Shown one piece after another: positions 34,381 to 44,039 of a DNA stretch of 64,000 nt. The notes beneath the pieces were generated by a model. That model saw only the letters and a program-made list of their open reading frames with translations, was not told the DNA's origin and did not search any database. Source of the DNA: Sneathiella chinensis (GTDB taxonomy: Bacteria > Pseudomonadota > Alphaproteobacteria > Sneathiellales > Sneathiellaceae); NCBI RefSeq assembly GCF_012720115.1, contig NZ_VNWN01000004.1:1-64000 (forward strand). The letters run 5' to 3'. Made by a program: the position numbers and the translations under genes. The first letter of the stretch is position 1. Each line of letters opens with the position of its first letter.

Positions 34381-35694
34381 ATGTCAATTACAAAGAAACT
34401 TGTCATGCCGGCCGCGCTGGCCGCTTTGGTCGGGAGCACCAGCTTTGCTTCTGCCGCAACAGAAATCAACTGGTGGCACGGTATGGGCGGCACCAATGGC
34501 GACCGCATCAACAAGATGGCCGAGGATTTCAACGCCTCCCAGTCAGACTACAAGGTCGTTCCCACATACAAGGGGAACTACTCCGAAGTAATGACAGGCG
34601 CCATTGCCGCCTTCCGGGCAAAGCAGCAGCCGCATATCGTACAGGTTTTCGAAGTCGGCACCGCAACCATGATGGCCGCCAAGGGCGCGATCTATCCGGT
34701 TGAGAAAATGATGAACGATGCGGGTGTTCCGTTCGACAAATCAGACTATCTCCCGGCTGTGGTCAGTTACTATCAGACCCCTGAAGGGGAACTGTTGTCC
34801 ATGCCGTTCAACAGCTCCACACCGGTTATGTGGTACAACAAGGACGCCTTCAAGAAAGCCGGTGTTGCCAAGGTTCCGGAAACTTGGAACGAAGTTAAAG
34901 ATGCCTCCGACAAGCTGCGCGCTGCCGGTTACAAATGTGGTTTCTCCTTCGGTTGGCAGTCCTGGGTCATGATCGAGACTTTCGGCGCGTGGCACAACTC
35001 CCCGATGAGCACCCGCGAGAACGGCTTTGCCGGTCTGGATGTTGAATTCACCTTCAACAATGACCTGATGAAGAAGCATTTCAACAATCTGGCATCATGG
35101 AGCAAGGACGGCACCTTTGCCTATGGTGGTCGCCGCGGTGACAGCCTGCCCATGTTCGTGAACCAGGAATGTGGCATCTGGATGAATACTTCTGCCTATT
35201 ATGGTGCCCTGAAAACACAGGCCAAGTTCGACTTCGGTCAGGCCATGCTGCCTTACTATGATGATGTGGTTGAAAAACCGCAGAACTCAATCATTGGCGG
35301 TGCGACCCTTTGGGTTCTGCAGGGTCATGACAAGGAAGAATACAAGGGCGTTGCCGAGTTCATGAAGTATCTGTCATCCCCGGATGTACAGGCATGGTGG
35401 CATCAGGAAACCGGTTATGTTCCGATTACCAATGCGGCATATGAGCTTTCCAAGAAGCAGGGCTTTTATGAGAAGAACCCGGGCACAGACATTGCCATTC
35501 AGCAGCTCAGCCTGAACGAGCCGACATCAAATTCCCGCGGTGTTCGTTTCGGTAACTTTGTTCAGATCCGCGACGTGATCAACGAAGAAATGGAAGCCAT
35601 CTGGTCCGGTGACAAAACAGCGGAACAGGGCCTTGACGATGCAGTGAAGCGGGGCAACGACCTTCTTCGCAAGTTCGAAAAAGCCAACAAGTAA
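34381..35694 (+). CDS. ugpB: Glycerol-3-phosphate ABC importer, binding protein
   Basis: The 437-residue periplasmic protein has a Sec signal (VMPAALAALVGSTSFASA, cleaved near residue 26). The mature part follows the UgpB pattern: INWWHGMGGTNGDRINKMAE, MPFNSSTPVMWYNKDAFKKAG, FGWQSWVMIETFGAWHN and WWHQETGYVPITNAAYE. It binds sn-glycerol-3-phosphate or glycerophosphodiesters. It is followed by a hairpin before ugpA, allowing excess synthesis. The product would feed glpD. Confidence 0.93.
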   Translation: MSITKKLVMPAALAALVGSTSFASAATEINWWHGMGGTNGDRINKMAEDFNASQSDYKVVPTYKGNYSEVMTGAIAAFRAKQQPHIVQVFEVGTATMMAAKGAIYPVEKMMNDAGVPFDKSDYLPAVVSYYQTPEGELLSMPFNSSTPVMWYNKDAFKKAGVAKVPETWNEVKDASDKLRAAGYKCGFSFGWQSWVMIETFGAWHNSPMSTRENGFAGLDVEFTFNNDLMKKHFNNLASWSKDGTFAYGGRRGDSLPMFVNQECGIWMNTSAYYGALKTQAKFDFGQAMLPYYDDVVEKPQNSIIGGATLWVLQGHDKEEYKGVAEFMKYLSSPDVQAWWHQETGYVPITNAAYELSKKQGFYEKNPGTDIAIQQLSLNEPTSNSRGVRFGNFVQIRDVINEEMEAIWSGDKTAEQGLDDAVKRGNDLLRKFEKANK

Positions 35695-35711
35695 TTTTCC
35701 CTTCTGGTAGT

Positions 35712-35744
35712 TTTCGCCGCGTGTGCTGGTGCCGCGCGGCGAAA
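35712..35744 (+). terminator. Hairpin between ugpB and ugpA
   Basis: TTTCGCCGCG (35712-35721) is the exact complement of 35735-35744. A short T-rich run follows. It probably acts as a partial terminator or 3'-end stabiliser. Confidence 0.65.
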
Positions 35745-35769
35745 GCGTTTTCTTCAGGTTTGTCCTAAA

Positions 35770-36651
35770 ATGCTGAAACGTGTGCATTTCAAGCCGTCCG
35801 TCTTGCCGTATCTGCTGGTCGCGCCGCAGATCATCGTGACGCTGGTGTTTTTCATCTGGCCGGCAAGTCAGGCTTTGTACCAGTCCTTTCTGCTGGAAGA
35901 TGCTTTCGGGCTGAGTACCCAGTTTGTCTGGTTCGACAATTTCATTGAACTGTTTGAAGACCCGCTCTACTGGGGGACATTCAGTAAAACCATTTTCTTC
36001 TCCTTTTCCGTTGCCTTCCTGTCCATGGCGATCGCCCTGTGTCTGGCAGTGATGGCGGATCGGGTTGTCAAGGGCTCCGGCGTCTACAGAACCCTGCTCA
36101 TATGGCCTTATGCCGTTGCTCCTGTAGTCGCGGGCGCCCTGTTCTTCTTCATTTTCAATCCAACCTTGGGCATCCTGCCCTATCTGCTGAAGTTTCTCGG
36201 ATATAACTGGAACCACAAGCTGAACGGAAACGAGGCCATGGCGCTGGTGATCTTTGCCGCCGCCTGGAAACAGATTGCCTATAATTTCCTGTTCTTCCTT
36301 GCCGGCCTGCAGTCCATTCCGAAATCCCTGATTGAGGCGGCGGCCATTGACGGGGCCGGTCCGGGGCGGCGCTTCTGGACAATTATTTTCCCGCTGTTGT
36401 CACCGACCACTTTCTTCCTGTTGGTGATCAATGTCGTGTATGCGTTCTTCGAAACCTTTGGCGTCATCGATGCCCTGACACAGGGCGGTCCGGCCAACTC
36501 AACCCAGATTCTGGTGTATAAGGTTTACAGCGACGGTTTTGTCGGGCTGGACCTTGGTGGATCAGCGGCCCAGTCCGTGATCCTGATGGCCATCGTGATT
36601 GGTCTGACCTTTGTACAGTTCCGGTTCGTAGAGAAGAAGGTTGAATACTGA
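35770..36651 (+). CDS. ugpA: Glycerol-3-phosphate ABC importer, permease UgpA
   Basis: The 293-residue inner-membrane permease has six transmembrane helices. The EAA loop that contacts the ATPase is [20 protein letters not shown] (about 194-213). It starts [17 protein letters not shown], as UgpA does. Its stop overlaps the ugpE ATG. Confidence 0.93.
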   Translation: MLKRVHFKPSVLPYLLVAPQIIVTLVFFIWPASQALYQSFLLEDAFGLSTQFVWFDNFIELFEDPLYWGTFSKTIFFSFSVAFLSMAIALCLAVMADRVVKGSGVYRTLLIWPYAVAPVVAGALFFFIFNPTLGILPYLLKFLGYNWNHKLNGNEAMALVIFAAAWKQIAYNFLFFLAGLQSIPKSLIEAAAIDGAGPGRRFWTIIFPLLSPTTFFLLVINVVYAFFETFGVIDALTQGGPANSTQILVYKVYSDGFVGLDLGGSAAQSVILMAIVIGLTFVQFRFVEKKVEY

Positions 36652-37499
36652 TGATTGAAAACAGACCTTTTCTCAAAGTCCTGTCCCATGTGATCCTGAT
36701 CTTCGGGGTGTTGTTGGTGGCCTTCCCGATCTGGGTCGCTTTTGTTGCGGCCACCCATGATGCGGGCCGGATGAATATCCTGCCGCTGCCCATGTGGCCG
36801 GGGGGGCATTTCCTTGAAAATCTGGACGTGGCGTTGAACCAGGGTGTCTGGGGCGGCGACGGTCAGGGGGTTGCCTTCATGCTGTTCAACAGCATGATCA
36901 TGGCGCTGGTCATTGCGTTCGGCAAGATCGTCATTTCCCTGTTGTCGGCCTTTGCCATCGTGTATTTCCGCTTCCCGTTCCGGATGTTCTTTTTCTGGAT
37001 GATTTTTGTCACCCTGATGCTGCCGGTCGAGGTGCGTATCCTGCCCACATTCGAGGTGGTGGCTAATCTGGGGATGCTGAACAGTTACTGGGGGCTGACC
37101 GTGCCGCTGATTGCGTCGGCCACGGCAACCTTCATGTTCCGGCAGGTGTTCCTGACCATCCCGGATGAGTTGCTGGAAGCCTCGCGTATTGATGGGGCGG
37201 GTCCGCTCCGCTTTTTCAAGGATATCCTGATCCCCATGTCGCAGACCAACATCGCGGCGCTGTTTGTGATCCTGTTTATCTATGGCTGGAACCAGTATCT
37301 GTGGCCGCTTCTGATCACGACGGATCAGGACATGTATACCATCGTGATCCAGATCAAGCGCATGCTTGAGGCGGGCGAGGAAGCGCCGCAATGGCATATT
37401 GTGATGATGACAACGCTTCTGGCGATGTTGCCGCCCGTAGTGGTGGTTGTGTTTATGCAGAAACTCTTCGTCAAGGGTCTGACGGAAACTGAGAAATAG
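36651..37499 (+). CDS. ugpE: Glycerol-3-phosphate ABC importer, permease UgpE
   Basis: The 282-residue permease has six helices and EAA loop LLEASRIDGAGPLRFFKDIL (about 174-193). It forms the channel with UgpA. The gene begins at the overlapping ATGA of ugpA and ends 16 bases before ugpC. Confidence 0.93.
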   Translation: MIENRPFLKVLSHVILIFGVLLVAFPIWVAFVAATHDAGRMNILPLPMWPGGHFLENLDVALNQGVWGGDGQGVAFMLFNSMIMALVIAFGKIVISLLSAFAIVYFRFPFRMFFFWMIFVTLMLPVEVRILPTFEVVANLGMLNSYWGLTVPLIASATATFMFRQVFLTIPDELLEASRIDGAGPLRFFKDILIPMSQTNIAALFVILFIYGWNQYLWPLLITTDQDMYTIVIQIKRMLEAGEEAPQWHIVMMTTLLAMLPPVVVVVFMQKLFVKGLTETEK

Positions 37500-37515
37500 G
37501 AATTGAAGGTAAAAG

Positions 37516-38604
37516 ATGGCAAGTGTAACTCTTGATAATATCCGCAAGACCTATCCTAACGGCTATCAGGCGATCCACGGTGTGGATGTGGATATCCGGG
37601 AAGGCGAGTTTCTGGTTCTGGTCGGACCGTCCGGCTGCGGAAAATCAACCCTGCTGCGCATGATTGCCGGGCTGGAAGGTGTCACCGAAGGCACAATCCG
37701 GATTGGTGAGCGCGAGGTCAACAAGCTGGAACCGTCCCAACGGGACATTGCAATGGTGTTCCAGAATTATGCCCTGTATCCGCATATGAGTGTGTATGCC
37801 AACATGGCGTATGGCCTGAAAATCCAGGGGCTTCCCAAGGATGAAATTGACCAGCGTGTCAACGCGGCTGCCGAAATTCTGGAACTGACCGAGGAACAGC
37901 TGACCCGCAAGCCCCGACAACTGAGCGGCGGACAGCGTCAGCGTGTGGCCATGGGCCGGGCGATCGTTCGCGAACCCAGCGTGTTCCTGTTCGACGAGCC
38001 GCTGTCCAATCTGGATGCCAAGCTGCGGGTTCAGATGCGCCTTGAAATCAAGCGCCTGCAGGAACGGCTGGGGATCACCAGCATCTATGTGACCCACGAT
38101 CAGGTCGAAGCCATGACCCTTGGGCACCGGCTGATGGTCCTGAACGGCGGGGTGGTTGAGCAACTGGGCACACCGATTGAGCTGTACGAGCGGCCGGCAT
38201 CCCTTTTCGTGGCTGAGTTCATTGGCTCGCCGTCCATGAACCTTATTCCAACCAAACTGGGCGCCGACGGCAAAACCATCCGGATTGCGGACGGCATCGA
38301 ATTGTCTCTCGCCAATGGTGGCTTGGCCGATCAGGCCGGCGAAGAGGTGGTCTTCGGAGTTCGTCCGGAGCATCTGGAGCTTGCAAGTGGGGACGAGGCA
38401 TCCTTGCCTCTGACGGCCACACTGGTGGAGCATCTGGGGGCAGATACGCTTATTCATGGGCATTTTGGTGATGATCGTGCGGACCTTACGGTGCGTCTGT
38501 CCGGAACACATCTGGTTGCCGCGGGAGATGTCCTGCCAATCCGTATAACCGCAGATCACATGCATCTGTTCAATCCGAATACCGAAAAAAGGCTGGCCCT
38601 CTAG
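37516..38604 (+). CDS. ugpC: Glycerol-3-phosphate ABC importer, ATPase UgpC
   Basis: The 362-residue ATPase is of the MalK/UgpC type: Walker [10 protein letters not shown] (38-46), Q loop, signature [14 protein letters not shown] (about 135-148), Walker [13 protein letters not shown], His switch [13 protein letters not shown]. The C-terminal regulatory OB domain (about 235-362) is present, so transport may be controlled by a cytosolic partner. Last gene of ugpBAEC. Confidence 0.93.
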   Translation: MASVTLDNIRKTYPNGYQAIHGVDVDIREGEFLVLVGPSGCGKSTLLRMIAGLEGVTEGTIRIGEREVNKLEPSQRDIAMVFQNYALYPHMSVYANMAYGLKIQGLPKDEIDQRVNAAAEILELTEEQLTRKPRQLSGGQRQRVAMGRAIVREPSVFLFDEPLSNLDAKLRVQMRLEIKRLQERLGITSIYVTHDQVEAMTLGHRLMVLNGGVVEQLGTPIELYERPASLFVAEFIGSPSMNLIPTKLGADGKTIRIADGIELSLANGGLADQAGEEVVFGVRPEHLELASGDEASLPLTATLVEHLGADTLIHGHFGDDRADLTVRLSGTHLVAAGDVLPIRITADHMHLFNPNTEKRLAL

Positions 38605-38622
38605 GCCCGCCTGACCCGGATG

Positions 38623-38656
38623 AGGGGAGATGGCTACCGCGGGAGCCACCTCCCCT
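38623..38656. terminator. Bidirectional terminator after ugpC
   Basis: AGGGGAGaTGGCT (38623-38635) pairs with AGCCAcCTCCCCT (38644-38656) with one A-C mismatch. It lies between convergent ugpC and the isomerase homologue and overlaps the isomerase stop region. Confidence 0.6.
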
Positions 38657-39257
38657 TATAGGGGCGGGACAGGGCGCGTTCGACCAGTTCAAGCCTGTCC
38701 TGACCATAGAACATGTCATCACCCACGAAATAGGTGGGGGAGCCGAAAACACCCCGACGGATGGCTTCGCGGGTATTCTCGTCATATTCCGCCTGTATTG
38801 CGCTGGCCCCTGCAAGGTCGAACAGGGCGGCGGCGTCCACCCCCGCATTTGTGCAGATGGCTTCAAGGTCAGCCCGGCTGGCAAGATCGGCATCTTCCGC
38901 CCAATGGGCACGGAACATGTCCTCGGATAATTTTCCAACATTCAGGCCGGATTTTGCCGCCGCAATCAACAAACAGTTCGATGTGCGGATTTCATTGCCG
39001 TGATGGGTGGGCATCCCGTCCATGATGGGCAGGTCCCGGTGCTCCGCCCAGCGGGCAATCTCGCGCCGGAAGAAATACTCGATATGGTTCTTGCTGCGCT
39101 CTCCAAAGGGCTGGGAGCCGGAGGCGGACACGACCGCCCGCAGGTCCATGGGGCGATGAAGGATTGTCGCCCCGGTCCTGTCTGCAATGCGGGCAAGCTC
39201 GACCGATCCCAGATAGGCAAAGGCGGAATAGGACGCGTAAAAATACTCAATCTGCAT
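38634..39257 (-). CDS. 2-hydroxychromene-2-carboxylate isomerase homologue
   Basis: The 207-residue thioredoxin-fold protein is of the DsbA-like kappa-GST group. MQIEYFYASYSAFAYLG replaces the CxxC site of DsbA with the YxSYSAF signature; the C-terminal GVFGSPTYFVGDDMFYGQDRL is the cis-Pro and tail motif of HCCA isomerases. Characterised members act in naphthalene breakdown using glutathione, but no aromatic pathway is nearby, so the real substrate is unknown. It lies 14 bases after glpK in the same direction and may be co-transcribed with it. Confidence 0.85.
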   Translation of the reverse strand: MQIEYFYASYSAFAYLGSVELARIADRTGATILHRPMDLRAVVSASGSQPFGERSKNHIEYFFRREIARWAEHRDLPIMDGMPTHHGNEIRTSNCLLIAAAKSGLNVGKLSEDMFRAHWAEDADLASRADLEAICTNAGVDAAALFDLAGASAIQAEYDENTREAIRRGVFGSPTYFVGDDMFYGQDRLELVERALSRPYKGRWLPR

Positions 39258-39270
39258 GGGGTCTATCCTG

Positions 39271-40761
39271 TCAGCTTTGGCTTAAAGTGCGCCTGACCGC
39301 ATCCTGCCAGCGGGCATAGGCGCTATCCCGTGCTGCGGCGGACAGGGTCGGGGTGAAGCGGTTTTCCCGCATCCAGAGTTTTGCGAACGCCTCGGGATCG
39401 GGATAGAAGTCCATTTCCAGCCCGGCCAGATAGGCCGCCCCAAGGGCCGTTGTTTCCAGAATGGTTGGGCGATCCACCGGTACACCCAGAAGATCCGCCA
39501 ATCGCTGCATGGTCCAGTCTGATGCCACCATGCCGCCATCAACGCGCAGGACGGTGTCCAGTTCCGATCCCATGTCGGCGGTCATGGCCGTCAGCAGGTC
39601 ACGGGTCTGGTAACAGACGCTTTCAAGGGCGGCGCGGGCAAATTCGCGGGGGCCGGAGGCGCGGGTCAGGCCAAAAATGGCTCCCCGGCATTCAGAATCC
39701 CAATAGGGGGCGCCAAGGCCGACAAAGGCCGGGACAAGAATGACATTCTGTCCGGGGTCCGCGTCATTGGCAAGTTCGCCGGAATGGGCGGCATGCTCAA
39801 TCAGGCCAAGCCCGTCGCGGAGCCACTGCACCGCTGATCCCGCCACAAAGATGGAACCTTCAAGGGCGTAGGTCGGTTTGCCGTTCAGTTGATAGGCAAG
39901 GGTGGTCAGCAACTTGTTGCTGGAACGAACCGGTGTGTCGCCCGTGTTGAGAAGGGCAAAGCAACCGGTCCCGTATGTGGATTTCATCATTCCCGGCTGG
40001 AAACAGGCCTGCCCGACGGTTGCGGCCTGCTGATCCCCGGCAACGCCGCCAATGCGGGTTGTGCCGCCAAACACGGCCGGGTCAATCATCCCATAATCGG
40101 CGGAACTGTCTTTAACGTCCGGCAACAGGGATGCCGGGATGCGAAGGATTTCCAGAAGGTCATCGGACCAGCCACCGGTATGGATGTCATAGATCAGGGT
40201 GCGGCTGGCATTGGTGGCATCGGTTGCATGAACCCGGCCACCGGTCAGATGCCACAGAAGGAACGTGTCAATGGTACCGAAGGCGAGCTTTCCCTGATTG
40301 GCGGCTGTGCGAGCCCCGTCGACATTGTCCAGCAGCCACGCGATCTTGGTGCCGGAGAAATAGGGGTCAAGCAGCAGTCCGGTTTTCTCGGTGAAAAGGG
40401 GCTCCAGCCCGTCTTCTTTCAGTTTGGCGCAAAGCGGTGCCGTGCGGCGGTCCTGCCAGACAAGGGCATTGTGGATGGGCTTGCCCGTCTCCCGGTCCCA
40501 GATGACTGTTGTTTCGCGCTGGTTGGTGATGCCGATCGAGACCACCTGATCGATTGTGGCGTCTGCTTTTGCCAGTGCCTCGCGGCAGGTGGCAAGGGTG
40601 CTGTTCCAGATGTCCGCCGGGTCATGCTCCACCCAGCCGGATTGCGGGAAATGTTGCGGGAATTCCTGCTGTCCCACCGAGACGATCCTGAAATCCTTGT
40701 CAAAAAGGATTGCGCGTGACGATGTTGTTCCTTGATCAATCGCCAGAATATACCGAGACAT
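39271..40761 (-). CDS. glpK: Glycerol kinase
   Basis: The 496-residue cytosolic enzyme phosphorylates glycerol to sn-glycerol-3-phosphate. FGGY-family marks: [19 protein letters not shown] (ATP loop, 5-23), [19 protein letters not shown] and [18 protein letters not shown] (about 407-424). The length is normal. A GGGAGG site precedes the start. It is followed by the isomerase homologue and preceded by glpR in the same direction. Confidence 0.95.
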   Translation of the reverse strand: MSRYILAIDQGTTSSRAILFDKDFRIVSVGQQEFPQHFPQSGWVEHDPADIWNSTLATCREALAKADATIDQVVSIGITNQRETTVIWDRETGKPIHNALVWQDRRTAPLCAKLKEDGLEPLFTEKTGLLLDPYFSGTKIAWLLDNVDGARTAANQGKLAFGTIDTFLLWHLTGGRVHATDATNASRTLIYDIHTGGWSDDLLEILRIPASLLPDVKDSSADYGMIDPAVFGGTTRIGGVAGDQQAATVGQACFQPGMMKSTYGTGCFALLNTGDTPVRSSNKLLTTLAYQLNGKPTYALEGSIFVAGSAVQWLRDGLGLIEHAAHSGELANDADPGQNVILVPAFVGLGAPYWDSECRGAIFGLTRASGPREFARAALESVCYQTRDLLTAMTADMGSELDTVLRVDGGMVASDWTMQRLADLLGVPVDRPTILETTALGAAYLAGLEMDFYPDPEAFAKLWMRENRFTPTLSAAARDSAYARWQDAVRRTLSQS

Positions 40762-40825
40762 GCAGCGTGTTTCCTCCCGCCAGATGAGCTTTCTGTTTCC
40801 TTCACTTTATCAGTAAAGGACGCCA

Positions 40826-40843
40826 ATATGAAAGTAAATGAAG
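40826..40843 (-). promoter_or_regulatory. Repeat pair upstream of glpK (candidate GlpR site)
   Basis: On the minus strand the sequence reads CTTCATTTACTTTCATAT, two TTCAT words 10 bases apart. It resembles the TTTCATTT repeats ahead of glpD. Inferred operator. Confidence 0.35.
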
Positions 40844-40862
40844 GCGCCGCTGCGGGAAACTG

Positions 40863-41648
40863 TCACGCGTCGCTGTGCAACTTGTCGTCCGTGACCCGAA
40901 CATCCACCTCATGCTCCGTGCACATTTCCTGCAATCGCTTGGGCAGGGGCTTGTCCGTGACCACATAATCCATCTGTGTCATGTGACCGATCCGAACCGG
41001 GGCGGAGCGTTCCAGTTTCATGCTGTCGGCAACCAGAATGGTGTGGCGGGCATTTTCAATAATGGCCTGCGCCACCTTCACCTCGCGGTAGTCGTAATCC
41101 AGCAGCGAGCCGTCCTCGTCAATGGCGGACACCCCAATGATGGCATAGTCCACCTTGAACTGCTTGATGAAGTCCACCGTTGCCTCGCCGACGACGCCGC
41201 CATCTGTGGGGCGCACCACACCGCCTGCCACGATCACCTCGAAATTGGGGGTCCCGGACAGGATATTCACCACATTGATATTGTTGGTAATGGCCAGCAT
41301 GCCTTCCCGGCCTCGAAGGGCAATGGCCACCTGTTCGGTGGTGGTCCCGATATTGATCAGCAAGGTGCAGTTGTCCGGCACAAGGGACGCCGCCAGAACA
41401 CCGATGCGGCGCTTTTCTTCGACGGCCAGCAGACGGCGGGCTTCATATTCGAAATTCTTGACGCCGGAAGACAGGACCGCCCCGCCATGCACCCGGTGCA
41501 ACAGGTGCTGATCCCCCAGTTCGTTCAGATCCTTTCGGATGGTCTGCGGGGAGACATTGAAAAAAGCGGCCAGTTCATCGACACCAACCCGCCCGTCCTG
41601 ACGAAGCATGTTCATGATGTCGGCTTGCCGGGGGCTGATCAGTTCCAT
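40863..41648 (-). CDS. glpR: DeoR-family glycerol-3-phosphate regulon repressor
   Basis: The 261-residue regulator has an N-terminal DeoR helix-turn-helix (RQADIMNMLRQDGRVGVDEL, VSPQTIRKDLNEL) and a C-terminal sugar-phosphate sensing domain (LINIGTTTEQVAIAL, VVGEATVDFIKQF, DYAIIGVSAIDEDGSLLDYD). Its place 100 bases upstream of glpK identifies it as GlpR. The ATG at 41648 begins MELISPRQ, the family start; a TTG 63 bases upstream is less likely. Probably represses glpK and glpD until glycerol-3-phosphate accumulates. Confidence 0.9.
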   Translation of the reverse strand: MELISPRQADIMNMLRQDGRVGVDELAAFFNVSPQTIRKDLNELGDQHLLHRVHGGAVLSSGVKNFEYEARRLLAVEEKRRIGVLAASLVPDNCTLLINIGTTTEQVAIALRGREGMLAITNNINVVNILSGTPNFEVIVAGGVVRPTDGGVVGEATVDFIKQFKVDYAIIGVSAIDEDGSLLDYDYREVKVAQAIIENARHTILVADSMKLERSAPVRIGHMTQMDYVVTDKPLPKRLQEMCTEHEVDVRVTDDKLHSDA

Positions 41649-41791
41649 TCTTGCGTATCCATTTTTGTCTTGCGGATCGATCCCTGAGTTTCTTTCTTTT
41701 ACGCGAAACAACCGACGGGTTCAATAACTGCGGGCCGGTTTTCCGCCGCTGCCGCCGGAAGGGGATGACGGGCATGCGGGCGGCGGTTGTA

Positions 41792-41812
41792 CAAAAGGCG
41801 GCCTGCCTTTTG
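41792..41812. promoter_or_regulatory. 8-bp inverted repeat between glpR and the aldo/keto reductase gene
   Basis: CAAAAGGC (41792-41799) pairs perfectly with GCCTTTTG (41805-41812) across five bases, in the 244-base region between two divergent genes. Operator or leader hairpin; not assigned. Confidence 0.35.
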
Positions 41813-41892
41813 AAAACCTGATTGAATTTTCCAGCCTTTCCTTCAACAATGTTCCTCTAAACCATTGTTGCTTCACGAGGAAAGAGTGTCCT

Positions 41893-42888
41893 ATGCGTAC
41901 CAGAAAAATTGCCGGATTTGATGTTTCTGTTATCGGTTTGGGTTGTATGAACCTGTCCTATGGGTATGGCCCGGGGCCGGATGAGGCATATGGTGTGCGC
42001 CTGCTGAACGAGGCGCTGGATGCCGGATATACCTTCATGGATACGGCCGCCCTGTACGGGTTCGGGGCCAACGAGAAGCTGGTTGGCAAGGCCATCGGGC
42101 ACCGGCGGGATGACTATGTTCTGGCCAGCAAATGTGGCCTGCGCCGCAACAATGAAGGAGTTCGGGAAATCAACGGCCGCCCTGACGTGATCCGCGAGAC
42201 CTGCGAACAATCCCTGTCCCGTCTCGGGGTGGATGTGATCGATCTGTACTATCTGCACCGGATGGACCCGAATGTGCCCATTGAAGACAGCGTCGGGGCG
42301 CTCAGCGATCTGGTGCGGGAAGGAAAAATCCGCGAGGTCGGCTTGTCGGAAGTATCTGCAGATACCATTCGCCGGGCCCACAAGGTACATCCCATTGCGG
42401 CGGTTCAAAGTGAATATTCCCTGTGGACGCGAAACCCGGAAATTGCTGTTCTGGACGCCTGCGAGGACATTGGCGCGGCCTTTGTCGCCTTCAGCCCGGT
42501 TGCGCGAAAATTCCTGACCGGCACATTGCAGGATGTCAGCGGCCTGCATGACGATGATATCCGCAAGACCATCCCGCGGTTTGACCCGGAAAATTACGAA
42601 AAAAACCTGGAGCTGCTGGAAGAATACGCCAATCTTGCCGAGGAAACCGGTTGTTCAATGGCGCAGCTTGCGCTGGCTTGGTTGCTGGCCAAGGGCGATA
42701 CCATCATTCCCATTCCGGGCACCACTTCCATCGAGCATATGCTGGAAAATGCCGCCGCAGCGGATGTGTCGGTCAGCTTTGACGTGATGACCTGCCTTGA
42801 AAGCCTGATCAACCAGAATACGGTCATCGGGGCCCGGTATGATGCCAAGGCCCAGAAGTCCGTCGGGACGGAAGAGTTTCCGTCCTAG
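41893..42888 (+). CDS. Aldo/keto reductase
   Basis: The 331-residue NADPH-dependent (beta/alpha)8 reductase shows FMDTAALYGFGANEKLVGKA with catalytic Asp and Tyr, KCGL with catalytic Lys, YLHRMDP with catalytic His, and IPIPGTTSIEHMLEN near the NADP site. It is closest to the AKR13-like YajO/IolS groups. The substrate is unknown; aldehydes are usual. Its end overlaps the end of the convergent flavin monooxygenase gene by four bases. Confidence 0.9.
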   Translation: MRTRKIAGFDVSVIGLGCMNLSYGYGPGPDEAYGVRLLNEALDAGYTFMDTAALYGFGANEKLVGKAIGHRRDDYVLASKCGLRRNNEGVREINGRPDVIRETCEQSLSRLGVDVIDLYYLHRMDPNVPIEDSVGALSDLVREGKIREVGLSEVSADTIRRAHKVHPIAAVQSEYSLWTRNPEIAVLDACEDIGAAFVAFSPVARKFLTGTLQDVSGLHDDDIRKTIPRFDPENYEKNLELLEEYANLAEETGCSMAQLALAWLLAKGDTIIPIPGTTSIEHMLENAAAADVSVSFDVMTCLESLINQNTVIGARYDAKAQKSVGTEEFPS

Positions 42889-43895
42889 GTTAGCTGGAAG
42901 GCATCCGCCAGAAGTTTGTAGGAGTGGAGCCGGGCCGCATGATCGTGGGTGATTGTCACGACCACGGCCTCGTCCACTCCATACCGGTTCAGGGTTTCCA
43001 GCAATCCCGCTTTCACCGTTTCCGGGTTGCCGACAATATTGCGGCGGCGGTGATACTGACGGCGCATTTCCTCTTCGGGGGAGTAGTCATAGGCAAGCGC
43101 CTCCTCCACCGACGGGACCGGGCCGATCTGCCCCCGGTCAAGGCGAACCCGCCATAAATCCCGGCTGGCCGCCAGTCTGTCCGCTTCCTCGTCCGTATCG
43201 GCGCAAATGACGAAAATGCCGATATTCCCTTCCGGCTCCGGGATCAGGCCGGAGGGCTGAAAGGTTTTGCGATACATGTTCATGATTTCCGGCCCCTGTT
43301 CATCTGTGATGAAATGGGCGAAGGAAAAGGGCGTTCCGAAATGAGCGGCCATCTGGGCGGACTGGTCCGAACTTCCCAACATCCAGACAGGTGCTGGATT
43401 GTCCGGTACCGGTGTCGCATGAACCGCAGCAAGCGGGTGGTCGGCGGGCATCTGGTCATGCAGAAAGCCGATCAGGTCGCGCACCTGTGTGGGGTATTCG
43501 CGGGGGCCACGGGGCGGGGTGCCATAGGCCAGTGCATGGGCTGTGATCTGGTCACTGCCGGGGGCGCGGCCAATCCCCAGATCAATCCGCCCCGGATACA
43601 GGGCTTCCAGCAGGTTGAAGGTTTCCGCAACCTTGAACGGGGAATAATGGGACAGCATCACCCCCGCCGATCCCAGCCTGATCCGCTGTGTGGCGGCGGC
43701 AAGGCGGGCGATCATGATTTCCGGGGCCGAGCCGGTCAATCCGGTGGAGTTGTGATGCTCTGCCACCCAATAGCGGTAAAAGCCCAGTCGATCCGCGAGC
43801 TTTGCCAGTTCGATGGTTTCAAAAAGGGCGTCTCCGGCTGTTGCGCCCGCGCGCACAGGGGACTGGTCCAGAACGGAAAGGCGGATTTTTCTCAT
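42885..43895 (-). CDS. Luciferase-like (LLM) flavin-dependent oxidoreductase
   Basis: The 336-residue protein is of the bacterial luciferase superfamily, MsnO8/YhbW-like group: LSVLDQSPV at the N-terminus, FYRYWVAEHHN, GSAGVMLSHYSPFKVAE and GRIDLGIGRAPGSD. It would oxidise a substrate with reduced flavin or F420; flavin is likelier here. The start at 43895 (MRKIRLS) is the family start; a longer frame adds a non-conserved extension. No pathway context. Confidence 0.88.
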   Translation of the reverse strand: MRKIRLSVLDQSPVRAGATAGDALFETIELAKLADRLGFYRYWVAEHHNSTGLTGSAPEIMIARLAAATQRIRLGSAGVMLSHYSPFKVAETFNLLEALYPGRIDLGIGRAPGSDQITAHALAYGTPPRGPREYPTQVRDLIGFLHDQMPADHPLAAVHATPVPDNPAPVWMLGSSDQSAQMAAHFGTPFSFAHFITDEQGPEIMNMYRKTFQPSGLIPEPEGNIGIFVICADTDEEADRLAASRDLWRVRLDRGQIGPVPSVEEALAYDYSPEEEMRRQYHRRRNIVGNPETVKAGLLETLNRYGVDEAVVVTITHDHAARLHSYKLLADAFQLT

Positions 43896-43984
43896 TATCT
43901 TTATCCCGGTTGCTGTTTTCCCTAGGGTCGGCCGGGCGTCGCTCCTTGTCAACCGTTGTGCGCGGCAAAAAGCGGGATGCGGGA

Positions 43985-44016
43985 CGAAAAAGGGCGGTGA
44001 GAAACCCACCGCCCTT
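43985..44016 (-). terminator. Rho-independent terminator of phoX
   Basis: AAGGGCGGTG (43990-43999) pairs perfectly with CACCGCCCTT (44007-44016). On the minus strand it is followed by five T. It begins 24 bases after the phoX stop. Confidence 0.8.
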
Positions 44017-44039
44017 CAAGGTCCTAAAACGGGAGATTA

